The notes under the pieces are model-generated. The model saw nothing but the letters and a program-made list of their open reading frames with translations. It did no database searches and had not been told where the DNA came from. This document shows, one piece after another, positions 33,046-45,193 of a stretch of DNA of 64,000 nt (positions within the stretch are counted from its first letter, which is position 1; every line of letters starts with the position of its first letter). Position numbers and translations under genes: made by a program. Source of the DNA: Bipolaris cookei (taxonomy: Eukaryota > Ascomycota > Dothideomycetes > Pleosporales > Pleosporaceae). The stretch lies in contig NRSV01000023.1 of assembly GCA_002286855.1 (NCBI GenBank), positions 62,001 to 126,000 of the forward strand. Reading direction: 5' to 3'.

Positions 33046-35237
33046 TCACGCCTCCTTCACCTGCGCCTTCTTCTCCAACCGCTCCACCTCTTCGTCAATC
33101 CGCTTGAAGCTCCAATTCTTGTAAAAAGGCGGGTACAGGAAGGGCCTCAGGTCAAAGCGGTTGTCGTCGGGAGAGTAGGCTTCGGCGTGGTAGCTGGGCG
33201 TCATAGTCGTCATCTTGTGACGGTTGATGGCGTAGTAGTGGAAGAAGCGCTTGACCTTTTCAGCAACTTGTCGGGGTGTGTACTCGTCGGACCAGTCGTG
33301 GGAAAGGCGAAGCCAGGTGCCGTAGGGGCCGAGCTTCATCTCCTTGCGGCACTTGCCAAAGACGCCGAGCTCCTTGTAGGTCATGCCCATGTCAACTTCG
33401 TCGCTCTGCGCATACCCTTCGGTCAGAGGTTCAAGCTCGGCCGTTGGTGTCGCATCGAGGAACTCGCCAAGAATGGGAATCTCGAATTCCCTTTGTGCGT
33501 AGGCAATGAAGCGTTTGAGGTCGGTCTTGGATATTGAACCGATAGGATTGAGGTCAGCGCTGCTACAATCATATTTGGTCAGATAGCCACGAAGACACTC
33601 GTCGACGTTTCCTGAAGCAAGAACTAGAAGACTGCCACCATTGGGTCTCTCTCGAGCAGTAGGCAGCATTTGTGCAAAGTAGTAGGAAGACACAAGCCTC
33701 GTCCGGGCCTGAATGTTCTGCAGCGCTAGGTTCTCTGCAGGCTGGCCACCATGGGCCCTGAATCGTGGGGTAAAACCAGTGGCTTTAGTTAGTAAATTTT
33801 TCTGAGTTTCGTAAATGTCATCTATATCCGCCTCGAGGTGGTGACTCCCAATGTTCCCGGCTAACCTCTTGGCACGGCTTCTTGTCTCTGTACTTGATTG
33901 TTGCGACATTCCCATGTAGACAGTGTGCAGTATGCCGTTACATATCTGTTGTGGGCTTTCTGGCAACCAGTCTTGTCCGTGGTAGGGGCCCACAATGCGA
34001 CGGACGTCGGCAATGACTTGTTCGTTCCCATCCAAGACAGCCTGGTAGACTAATCGACACATGGAGAATACCAAGGTTGCCGTGGCACAACTGTCGATGC
34101 CACCGCTTAGAGGCAGCATGAAACCGGCCTGACCAGAGCGGCGCAGATAGTCCCACATCCAACATGCAGGACCCAGAGCAATTTCTTCCTCGGGGGTATG
34201 CAATCTCAGTGCCTGGACTGGAGTGGGCCGGTGCTCGGGGTCAAAATCTGCGGTCGAAGACGAAAGCCTTAGGTTGGCACGGAAGTGTTGGTAACGCGGG
34301 GCTGATACGGCTTGTAGGCCTCGAGAGGGGCTAGTGCGGTACGACCAAATCTCCTCCAAGTCAATGGTTGCAGTCACAACCTCAACGTCTTGCAGTGAAA
34401 ATTGCGACCCCTGTGCGCGAATGGTACCATTGACGAGAACCATAGCGCAGCCGTCATAGTAGAGACGGTCGCCGTCACAGCCCTGCTGGTTGGCATAAAG
34501 ATAGCCACCACCACACTTGGCCGTGGCCTCTCTGATCAGGTCAATGCGGGTGTCGAGCTTGCGGAGTTCATGGTGGGAGCCGGAACTGTTGATGATGATG
34601 TCGCAGCCTGCCAGTGACAAAGCAATGTGAGGGCTCATGGGAGTGAAGAGCTCTTCACACGTCTCATATCCCAGCTTGCAGTCGAGAGCGTTGATGATGC
34701 CATCACCAAAGGGGACAAAGTGGCTGTCCTGCAGCGCCAAAGCCTCTTTCGAGAGCTCAAGAAGTTCGTACTGCTCGACCTGCTGGGGACGGTTCCAAGG
34801 GATGAAATAGCGGCCTTCACGATAGTTACCGCCCGCAGCCAGACTCATCTTTGGGCGGATGAGGAGAATGCGGCCGGACAGGATGATGACTCTGGCATTG
34901 TACAGGTTGCCTGATTGGCGGACTGGCATGCCGACATCAATAATAATGTCGTCGAGCGATCTATCGAGCAACAGGAGGCTCAGCTGCTCCCAACTGTGGC
35001 GGATGCTGTCATGCTCGAGGAAGTGGTCGAGCAGGCCATAGCCGCACACCTCGAGTTCCGAGCCGGCGCGGTAGGTGCAGCCATTTTGTTTGGCAACACG
35101 GATGCTCTGCTTGATGCGCTCCATGTTGCCCTCCCAGTCCAGCTGGGCGCGTTAGTGCAGCCGCGTCGACGGGGGGTCACGAGACATACGGCCCATTGGT
35201 TGAGGGAGCAGGTGGCTAGCTTGACGAGGCGGCCCAT
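33046..35237 (-). CDS. QNS1: glutamine-dependent NAD+ synthetase
   Basis: Two exons (35237-35190, 35142-33046) separated by a 47-nt intron give 714 residues, the usual eukaryotic length. The short first exon supplies MGRLVKLATCSLNQWA, the conserved start of the family. The N-terminal glutaminase (nitrilase-fold) domain has Glu45 in GSELEVCGYG, Lys114 in IRPKMSLA and nucleophile Cys178 in YETCEELFTP. The C-terminal synthetase has the ATP P-loop SGGIDS at about 362-367 and a conserved region around LVLASGNVDECLRGYLTKYD. The enzyme converts nicotinic acid adenine dinucleotide plus glutamine and ATP to NAD+, the last step of de novo and Preiss-Handler synthesis. It is divergently transcribed from the histidine kinase gene at 35723. 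Confidence 0.96.
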
Positions 35238-35722
35238 GGTGCGCGATCAGCAACGGCGACGGCGGCCTAAGGGGGAGGGGAGGGAAACTGATAAGGTGGC
35301 GAGCAGAGGAAGAGGAGGTGGGGGGGAGGAAGGGGGGGGGAAGTTAGTCGGGCGGATGAGTTAGCAGCAATCGTAGCGGTGGAGTGGCGGTGGAGTAGTG
35401 GGGGGATTAGTACGTGTGTAATGCGGTAGTCCGGTGAGGTGAAGCGAGGCTGGTGGTGATGGTAGTGGACGTGGAAGTGGTAGTGGAGGGGCAGGCGAGG
35501 ACGGTAGTGGGGCAGGCGAGGCAGCAGAGAGTGTCAGGGTCCAAGCAGCGCCCAACGGCCCAGGGAATCGTCAGGCCTAGCGCGCAGATGGGTGGCTTGC
35601 AGCGCATGGGTAGGACAAGCCCCTTCTCCACAAAAACCTCTGGTTGTCCTGGTCCTGGTCCTGGTCTCTGGTCTCTGGTTTCTGGTCTCTGGCCCTCTCC
35701 TCCACTTCGACAACCCCCCCAA
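35238..35722. promoter_or_regulatory. shared divergent promoter of NAD+ synthetase and histidine kinase
   Basis: 485 bases separate the two start codons. The stretch is G-rich on the plus strand (for example GGGGGGGAGGAAGGGGGGGG near 35322-35340) and then carries GTGG/CTGGT-rich near-repeats (35640-35695). No TATA box was seen on either side, in keeping with housekeeping-type promoters. Confidence 0.5.
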
Positions 35723-38700
35723 ATGTCGGATTCCCACGACCAGGCCCTCGCCCGCTCCCACGCCCGCCGGCGCAGGCGCATCGACCATAGCGAGCTGGCC
35801 AAGGAGCGCGAAAAGGCCTTCTACCGGTTCGTCCACGCCCCCATTGCCTGCAACGTGCGTGCCCGGGTTTGGTGCATGTGAAAGAGTGAATTGGCACTGA
35901 TCTTGCCCGCCCAGCTACTACCCCCGCCCGGGCTTCCAACACCCACACACTGACGGTCCCGCCAGTCGCCAGTCGTCGCCTTCACCAGCGCCCTCGCGCG
36001 CCTCGCAATCACAGACGCCCCCAAGCACCCCGCCGCCCACGCTCGACTGTGCCCCCCGCGTCTCGGACGATAAGGCCCTCACGGCCTTTGCCCAGCTGGG
36101 CGCCCTGCGCCTGAATGCCCGCCGCTGCCTCATTTCCTTCTTCGACCGCAAGGACTGCTTCCTCCTCGCCGAAGCGACCAAAACCCTGTCCCTCGACACG
36201 GGCGAGCCCGAGTTTGACGACGACCGCCTCTGCTTTGGCACCACCATCTTCCCCAAGGAGCAGAGCCTGTGCAACTACACCGTCAATCTCGCCCCAAAGT
36301 ATACGACACTGCCCTTCGACGACTCCAGTGACCTGCCCTCGCTCGTCGTAAACGACCTGAGCAAGGACAAGCGCTTCTGCGACTTTCCTTTTGTCAAGGG
36401 CCCGCCCTACTCGCGCTTCTATGCCGGTGTCCCCATTCGCAGTCCTACGGGCCATAGCATTGGCACCTACTGCGTCCTTGACGAGAAGCCGCGCAATGGA
36501 TTGACGCCCCACCAACTGGCCTTTCTCAAGAACATGGCCGGCACCGTCATGCGCCATATGGAGAGAACGAGGGCGGCCGAAGACCACCGCAGGGCCAAGA
36601 TCATGGTCAAGAGTCTGGGTTCGTTTGCCGAGGGCAAGAGCGGGCTGGAGAACTGGGCCCAAGATCCGTGGGACAATGATCAATCCGAATCCTGGTCTGA
36701 CCAGACAGAGACAATCGCCTCCCAACGCCAGCGTCCTGCTGCCACCACACTCACAGGACAGGAGCCACCTGTGCTTAATGGCCACAGTCACATTGACATC
36801 GATGCCCACAGCCCTACGAACGACAATGTGCCGCCTACCCACCAGCCACCACACACGCCAAGTTCACCCACCAGTAAGCTTACTGCCTTAGGACCCAGTC
36901 AAGTCGTTGAACCCGTCCGACCCGACATTACCGCCACAACGTCATGCACCTCCACCAAGGACTTCCCCAAGCCCGATCAGAAGGACAGGGCTGCCCCGGA
37001 ACTGAGGGCACATTTCACGCGCGCTGCCAACATGATTGTCGATTCGACAGAGGCAGAGGGCGTGGCTTTCTTCGACGCCAAGATCAGTACTTTCGGCGGC
37101 CTTGTTGACGATGACTTCGATCCGGATCAGCTTCCCGAACCAGACAAGCCCTGTGACATTCTCGGCGCCGCTCTCTGCAAGACTGATCGCGATAACAAAT
37201 CCTTGCCAAACACGGGCGAATGCATCTCCGAGAGCGTTTTACGACACCTACTCCGCCTCTATCCACATGGCCAGATTTTCCATCTTGACGTGGACCCTTT
37301 GACCCCGTCTGTTAATTCTCCTTCGACTGGCCTGGACGAGTTCGAGTCTTCCGATGGATTCCCCTTTGGCACTCCTCGCAAAGCCGAGTCATCGAGAAGT
37401 TTGGATGACGAGGCATACCTGAGAAGAGTCTTTCCCACTGCACGAAGTCTCATCCTGTACCCCTTGTGGGACCCGCATCGCGAGCGATGGTTTGCGACGG
37501 CGGTGATATGGAGCTCCGAGCCCAAGCGCATCTTCACGACCGAGCAGGAGCTGAGCTATCTAGCAGCATTCAGTAACTTTGTCATGGCCGAGGTCGCTCG
37601 TCTTGATACAAAGCTGGCAGACGCTGCAAAGGCCGATTTCATCTCTTCCATCAGTCATGAGCTTCGTTCTCCATTAGTAAGTACTCAGCACTAATGAATC
37701 ATTCTGACAGTCAAGCTAATTACATTCCTCTAGCATGGCATACTTGGAATGACCGATCTTCTCAAGGATTCTTCTCTCGACAACCAGCAAGTATCACACG
37801 TTGCGACAATCGAGACTTGCGGTAAGACCCTGTTGGAGACCATCAACCACGTAAGTTCAACGTCCTTGGCGCGTTCACTTTAACGCTGACTCCATCAAGG
37901 TCCTCGACTTTGCAAAGATTAACAACTTGACACGCGGCGTCTCAAAACGACAAAAGAAGCGCACTCAGAGTGCCAAGCATATTATCAGTCCTGGCAGAGC
38001 TCACACCAATGATATCATGACGCTTATCAATGATGTTGATATGAGCATACTAACAGAAGATGTGGTCGAGAGCGTCTTTGCTGGTTACACGTATGCAAAG
38101 ACATCGGCTCAGACATATGAGCTCACCACATCCAAAGTGAATAGTCGGCCAATCTCCATCATTCTCGACATCAATCATAGCGACAACTACGTTTTCCGCA
38201 CCCAACCCGGAGCGTGGCGACGTGTGATTATGAATTTATTTGGAAATAGCCTCAAGTATACGCCTGGCGGTTACATCAAGGTAAAGCTCGAGGTCAAGCG
38301 GAAGTTTCAAGACGAGGATGAGACTTGTGAGTTCAAGTTCTCGGTCACCGACTCTGGCATTGGCATGTCCGAGGATTACATCAACAACAGACTCTTTCAC
38401 TCTTTTGCTCAGGAGAATCCTCTGAGCCAGGGTACTGGCTTGGGTCTTTCAATTGTCAAGCAAATTGTAGAATCTCTTGGAGGAGATGTCGAGGTACGAA
38501 GTGAGAAGGATCGCGGTACAAAATTCACAGTCACATGTCCTCTGAAAGAGTCACGCATGTCTCCAAGCTTTGGCGCTACTGCCCCAGAGTGTGAAAAAGA
38601 CATGCACTTGCAAGAAGTTTCCGAGCGCACAAAGGGCTTGACGGTGCGCTTTGACGGTTTCAACGAAGCAGAGGAGTATTTCGTCAAGGACCTGAAGAAC

Positions 38701-39828
38701 AAGAATGCTTCCAAGCTGTGTTTGAAGGCATTGGTTAGTCTCTGTGCCGACTGGTTCGGCATGAAACGCTTCGAACAAGGTGTCAGCGCGGGGGAACCGG
38801 ATATGATTATTGCCACTGAAAGCTGTGCAAAGACTCTGCGTACCCAGTACAGCCAGTGTCCTAGCAAGGCAACTGCAACGCCAGTCATTGTTGTGTGCCA
38901 AGGTGCCGCGGCTGCACAATCAACCACAGCCATTACAGTCCCAGGCATGATTTTCGAATGCATCAGTCAGCCAGTAGGCCCGCACAAGATGGCAAAGGCC
39001 CTCTCGTCATGTCTCGGTCGTCACTCCAAGCAAATAAATGTACAAAAAACCAACAGTGATCCAGCCTTGCCTCAGGTCACTGATTTCCAGCTCAAGGAGG
39101 GCACGCTCCCCAAACGCGCTGATTTGTCGCACGTCATAGAGCCAGCTCGGCCACAGCTCATCAGCGCTAGCAGTGCTCCAGAGATACGGTCAGTTAATAA
39201 CAGTCCTATCAAGCCGTCGAAATACGTAAAACCAACTCGGGCCCTGCGATGTCTTTGCGTCGACGACAATCCCATTAACCTTCGTCTCCTCCGCACCTTT
39301 GTCAACAAGCTTGGCCATGAGCACACTCTCGCAGTCAATGGTTTAGAGGCACTCGAAGCCTACATAGCCGCCAATAACGAAGAAGATTCGCGCATCGATG
39401 TTGTACTTATGGATATCAATATGCCCGTCATGGACGGACTCGAAGCAACTCGTCAAATCCGCGCCCACGAAATCCGCCACAACCTTCCCAAGGTCACCAT
39501 AATTGCACTCACCGGTGTAGCAGATACGGACATACAACAAGAAGCAAACTCCAGCGGCATCAATCTCTTCCTCATCAAGCCCGTCCGCCTAGCCGATCTC
39601 GAAGTTATTCTTAAGGGTGTGGTGACAGGACAGGACAAGGCGAACCTAGAACTAGAAGCCGAAAAAGAGAGACTGCGACTTGCCGAGGCTAATGCTATTA
39701 TCAACATGGATAGCACCAGTGAGAAGTCACGAGGTATCAATGTGGGAGTTGCAGTTGTCAAGGGCCAAGACGAAGTGCAAAAGGCTGTCAAGATGCGTGA
39801 ACACGCGAAGAGTGTGTCTATAGGTTGA
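35723..39828 (+). CDS. GAF-type hybrid histidine kinase with complete catalytic boxes
   Basis: Four exons (35723-about 35871, 35915-37676, 37734-37850, 37900-39828) give about 1318 residues. The first junction is uncertain: to keep frame the donor must be GTGCAT at 35872 rather than the better-looking GTGCGT at 35855. A GAF domain covers about 85-270 (RRCLISFFDRKDCFLLAEAT, YAGVPIRSPTGHSIGTYCV). A Ser/Pro-rich linker follows. His631 sits in SISHELRSPLHGILG. The ATPase has NLFGNSLKYTPGG, DSGIGM and GTGLGLSIV. The receiver has VDDNPINLRLL, phospho-acceptor Asp1181 in LMDINMPVMDG, and Lys1236 in LIKPVR. It should feed phosphate to a histidine phosphotransfer protein such as Ypd1 (family knowledge). 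There are no membrane helices. Confidence 0.9.
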
Positions 39829-40983
39829 CGAGAAGAGGATGAGACTTGAAGCAAGCAAAACTTATTATTGCCTGTGAAGTTCAGGGCACGAGGTTGTATC
39901 CTTATACGCTGAATGGGGGGGGGGGTAGAAAAGCACTCAGTACCCTCTTCCTCGCTCCCCATTCTAGGCGAATTATACTCACCTCAACGCATTTTGGCGT
40001 TGACTACGAAGCATCAACAAGCGCAAACATGGATAGGAACCCCCCTCCGTACAACATTCCCACCGGAACCAAAAGTCTGCCTTTTCTTTCTTCACGAGTT
40101 CTCCAAAAGAAGATGAAGCATGGTTCCACTCAATATTTTTCTCTGTATCTCTCTTTATTCCTTGCTTTCTCCTTCCTGGACACTTGTACAGCATTTTGGC
40201 GTACCCGACTTTTCCCCAAAAAACGAAGAGTAAAAATCGAACTAGGGACACAGAGAAAAATTGGAGACGAGTTTGAGAAGAATGAAGTAAAGTAGGACGG
40301 GAAAAGCGAAAAGGCGAAAAAGGAATGAAGGGTTCATACGCATTATGCTTCATCATAGGTTTCCAATTTCCCTTCTCCTTCATCCTTTTCATCCTTTTCA
40401 TGTTTTCCTTTGAGAAATTTTTGTTTTTGCGAACTGGGGCATAGCGTATGGCGTTTGCATAGAAAGTTTTTTCTCTTTTATTCATCATCACTTTCTACTT
40501 TTTTTTCTTTCCATTGTGTTGGCGTTTGTTACGAGTTCCTACAGCAAGTGTGTCGCCTCTCCCATTTCTTTTTTTTCGGTTTTCCAAGTCGGATTTTGGA
40601 GGAGAGAGAGAGGGGGGAGGGGGGGGGGGAGGGTGGAATATTGGTACTGGTAGGGGATGAGTAGATAGATGGATAGGTGATGAAATGGATAGATACGTTA
40701 TAAACTGAAAAAATAAATAACAACAAAAGAAGATAAAAAGAGTAGAATTAGTGAAAAAGGACCTTGAGTGACTATATCTCCTTCATCTGGATACTGTATT
40801 TTCGACATCTATATTTTCTACTCGAAAAAATAATAATTCATGTACGTGAGGAAAAAGAAAACGAGGGGGCAAAAAATGAGGGCTCCGTAACCCTACACCT
40901 CTCTACCTAACCACTGACCCAGCAAAATACCCAACCATATGCATTCTGATACCAAAAAATAATCTCTCTTATTCCACTTCCCT
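39829..40983. other. intergenic between convergent genes
   Basis: 1.15 kb downstream of both the histidine kinase and the next gene, so mostly 3' UTR and spacer. It is strongly strand-asymmetric, with T-rich runs and G-runs, including 11 G at 39915-39925 and a G-rich tract near 40605-40635. Frames here are artefacts of this composition. Confidence 0.5.
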
Positions 40984-42193
40984 TTACGCTCCCCCGTTGA
41001 TACCATCATGCTTCATCTGCGCCATAAGCTTACCAACCGCAGGCCCCATAATAGCAAAAGTCTCAAAAGCCACAACGTGGAAAAAGACCAACAGAATTCC
41101 CGCCAGGATAAAAAAGTTCTTTGTATAAAGCTTGATGAGGCGGCGACGAGCCTCCCAGTTAAAGGACCTCCAGGCATCCAAGAAGCCCACGACACCAGAT
41201 CCACCCATCATCTTGCTAACAACCTTACCGCCAAACGAGCGGTCGAAGGGGACAATGGTGTCCTGGTCATCGGGCAGGATGGAAGCCTCGATACGAACGC
41301 GGGTGACGAGAGCAGGGAGACAGAGGAAAAGCGTGCACGTGATAGCGAAGATGGCAACACCAAGCACACGCGCAATAACGCCCATCTTTTGCGCGCACGT
41401 AGTCACAGGCTCCATGTTGTCAAAGCCAAGCAGCATGACCAGGCCAACGGTAAGGTACATGCTGATGTACGGCATAGCGGAGGCAATAGCAGCAGGCAGG
41501 GCCAGCGTCTTCCAATGGCTCTTATCGGGGATACGCTGGCAGAACGTCTGTTCAGTGGGCATGCCGACGACCTTGTGTGTCCATGCGGCGTGGATGCGAG
41601 CGAGGAGGGCGCCGGAGATAGCGGCGCTGAGGATGGCTTGGCCGGGGAGGAAACCGAGGGCGCCGTTGAAGAAGGTGAAGACGAGGCTGTTGAGGAGAGA
41701 GTACACAATGTGGATTCTGTAGCCCCTGAAGCGTGCGAAGCGGCCGGCGTTGGCAACCAGGTGGCGGATGGTGGCGCGGATGGAGGAGGTGATGGGCTTC
41801 TGGTTGACGAGGGCGATCGTGGGGCCGGTTTCCAGGAGTGTCTCTTTCTCGCCTTCTTTGGCGGAGGGCTCCTGGGTTGAGGGCGTCACGGTGATGGCGG
41901 CTGTGGGGGATTCGACCATGCTGAGAGACGTGATGACATGGTTCAGCATGTAGGATACCTGGCAGTACAGTGTTAGTCCGAGGCCTCAACGGTACAAGGC
42001 TCAAAAGGGGAGTACTCACAAGGCTGAAGGCAATGCTACCAACAAGGACAGTCAGGTAGACGACTACGATACCCCAAGTAGGAATCTCGACTTCCTCTCC
42101 ATTACCATGCTTGATAGCCACAGCGCGCTTGACAAACGTCGCCGTCTGCGGGTGCGAGACGGCGCGACGAGTGAGCTCAACGAGCATAGTCAT
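40984..42193 (-). CDS. multipass fungal membrane protein, function unknown
   Basis: Two exons (42193-42020, 41958-40984), phase 0 junction, 382 residues, starting MTMLVELTRRAVSH. Hydrophobic helices appear at about 40-58 (WGIVVVYLTVLVGSIAFSL), near 150-190 (VYSLLNSLVFTFFNG and AILSAAISGALL), 215-245 (LPAAIASAMPYISMYL), 255-285 (VLGVAIFAITCTLFLCLP) and near the C-terminus (FFILAGILLVFFHVVAFETF). I recognise a conserved-looking fungal membrane protein but no named family or reaction. It is convergent with the histidine kinase gene. Confidence 0.8.
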
Positions 42194-43180
42194 GTTGGCT
42201 GCTCACTATACCGAGATGCCAGTAACAAAAAACTTCTTGGTCCAGAAATAACAGTCAGAGTATGTAAAAGAAAACAAGGTACAAAGGAGAGAATGCGTCG
42301 ACCAGCCTATGGGCGGGGGAGGTTGTTGGTCTTCAAGGTCAGCGCTAGAATAGGCGGCAGCGTAACAAGGAGGAGGCGGTCCCGAACCAAGTGGCTGTGC
42401 TGAAACTGACGCAACAAATCGGCGGCCTTGTGCACTGGCCAGGTTCCACTTAGCCGCCGATCTACAACTCTTCACCTAAGTACATACATACACCTAGGTA
42501 AATTTACTACTTGGCACAGACTATGGATTCTGCTAGATTGTGCTAGACAAGCCTGTATACATTCTCCTGATCCACGCTGTATGGGTGTTCTTTGAGGAGA
42601 ACATTTAAAAGGACAGAGGTACAGCTTCTGGTCAGGCACCGATTGCGCGTCTGCATCAGGGCCATGTTTGAGACAACGTCAGCACTACATGCATTCCGAT
42701 ACTTACATTCAGGCATTACGTCTATTAAGCAGTGTATCAGGCTCATCTCCACCACCAAAAGCCTGCATACTGTCACGCATAATTCATACCATTTTGGTCA
42801 CACGATAACTGTTGAAAGACAATTTTTGATTAAAACTCCCGTGTTGCCATGATTATCATGCAGAAACCCCACCCACAAGAAACAAGGCCGTGAAAACAAA
42901 AGCTGATGAATACAGAGGGAATACTTGACACGCTAGACTAGAAACACGAAAAACAAAGGTTCTTGAGAAAGGGCATGCACAGCGGCCAGCGTCGTTTCCA
43001 ATTTCGGGCTTCTCAAACGTTGAAACTGGCACCGTCCGTATTTCGTCCGCAGTCATCTAAACGGTGAGTGCGTGCGAAGAGGGTGATCGTAGCATGTTCA
43101 ATGGTTGGACGCGCAAACAGTTTCGAAGTAGGCACACAGCGCGCAAGACACTCAGTGTAAGATGGTCGCAATCGAATAGC
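42194..43180. other. intergenic, nothing recognised
   Basis: About 1 kb between the membrane-protein start and the reticulon 3' end, both on the minus strand. Only short frames; no RNA gene recognised. Confidence 0.45.
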
Positions 43181-44601
43181 CTACTTAGCAGCCTGTGCGA
43201 CTGGCTCGTCCTCTTCAGAAGATGACTCGGCAATGGGCTCGTGCTTGGGAACGTTGGGCAGACTCTGCTTCTTGACCTCTGGTGAAGTGGAACGTCCACG
43301 GTACTGGTTCACTGTCTCTTGAGCCTTGGCGGTAGCCTGTTGTGTGTAGCCCTGGACAGTCTTCATTGCGTTTCCAGCATGCTGGTTGGCAAGGCCCTTG
43401 ACTTGCTGAGCTTGCTGGTTGGCAATGGTGTAGCCCTTCTCCAACTGAGCGTCGATGACGTCCTTGTTCTTAATGTAAATGAGGGGACCGAGGAAGGTGA
43501 TGTGGGTCGCGATCAAAGCCAAGCCCCAGAGAGGAACAAACTTGATCAGGAAGTACGAGAGGAGGGATGCGAAGAAGGCCTAGTAAGGACAAGTCAGTCA
43601 CAAGATCTTGTATGTGCAGCGGCAGTTTAAGAGCTCTGCTTACAGCAACGGTGACGTAGACGTTCTCGGCGAAAACGATACGCTGAGACTCGATGACGAA
43701 GAAGTTGATGAGCTGCTCGAAATCATCCGTCAGGCGCTCGAGCGAGGCCTTTGGAATAGTGAAGTACTGTCGTGGTCTAAACTGGGAGGTGAGGCCACGT
43801 CCGATAGTCAGCTGCCCCGCGATCTCGGCAGTAGCAGTAGCACCAAGAACCAAGTATGAAGTCTTGAAGATGTAGCGGATCAGGTTCAGGTAGCGTGCAG
43901 CAAAGATGAAGACAACAGTACTAGCAAAGGCGATGCCGGTAGCGCGGGGGTTCTTCCAGCTCAGGAGTCGGTAGAACATGCTGTGGTAGTCTGGCCGTGG
44001 TTAGCTGTGCGGTTGCACCGAGGGCTCTTCTTGGACTTACGAGTGAGGTTCTGACCGGTCGCCGTCGTCTGGTCGGGGACGGTCTTTGAATTTGCAAGAT
44101 CGGCAAACTCATCGCGGGTCTTTGCGCCCTCTGCCTTGACGTTCTGTGCAACGGGTCCTGCGGAATTTAGCTACTGGTCGTGTGCGGGCACTTTCGGAAT
44201 CTGCATGGGCTGTGAGCTGGTTGTGCAAAGCAAAATTGCGGGACAAGTGCACGTACCTTACCGTTCATGACGGTGTTTTTGATGTTCTGCACGCTGGAGT
44301 GGTTGTTTGCGGCGTTGATGGCGTTGGAGGCAGCTGTGTGTGTCAGGTTAGGAATTCGGGTGTGGTGCGGGCCGCAGATAAGACTGTGATGTATGGCGTT
44401 AGCTTGCGTCTCGGCAAATGGTCGAGGTCATTCTGTGCCACTCACCCTACAATCTAGGAGAGAACCGTTTGTCTGGACCGCACCGTTGGGCAGCGGGGCA
44501 GCGTCAGAGTCCATCTGGGACAGCTTCTGGTTGACGGGCGCGGTAAGGTCGAAATCGAGATCTGTGCTGTTGAGTTCCACACGTGGGGCTTCTCCGGACA
44601 T
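43181..44601 (-). CDS. RTN1: reticulon-like ER-shaping protein
   Basis: Five exons (44601-44451, 44333-44262, 44157-44041, 43990-43644, 43579-43181) sum to exactly 362 codons including the stop (361 residues). The junction before HYHSMFYRLLSWKNPRATG restores the start of the reticulon homology domain. Two long hydrophobic hairpins follow (about 125-165 and 230-270, the second around LIKFVPLWGLALIATHITFLG). The C-terminus is an amphipathic, Gln/Ala-rich helix and a Ser/Glu tail. Reticulons insert as wedges in the ER membrane and form tubules. The alternating charged N-terminus before the domain is typical of fungal homologues. The first donor is GTAGGG. Confidence 0.88.
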
Positions 44602-45128
44602 TGCTTGGGGGAGGATTTGCAGTTTCAGGCAGGTGTTGGTTACAGAGGGGATGGAAAAGGTCGAAAGGGGGTCAAAGGAGAAAAGGAGAGATTGTAGAGG
44701 AACTGGGATGGTTTTGTTCTGAGACTGTCGTGTGCACAGTTTGGTGGGCGTTCACTCCAACGTCATATGGCTCCACATGGAACTTGCTGGGCTTGCTGTG
44801 ATTTGTCTCCGCGGGCCTGGACGACGTACCTCAAGCAGCTACAGGTTTCATTCTGCAGGCCATTCGTCATTGCCATTGCGAAGTGCCAGTCCGCACGCGC
44901 TGTCTGCAGTCGCAGTTGCAGTTGCAGTGCTTGCTGCTGTTTGCTTGTGTGGGCGAGTGACGGAAGGTGCTCACGTGCCAGTTCCAAGCATGGACGGTTT
45001 CGCATGTGAAAGACGGGCCCAACGCTCTAGCAGTACGACTATTTCTTCACATGACGCCATGGCATATTTTGTACACATGACGCTATTCAAATAGATTTTG
45101 CTGCACGCCTGATCTTGGACAAGATCGC

Positions 45129-45193
<65 letters not shown>

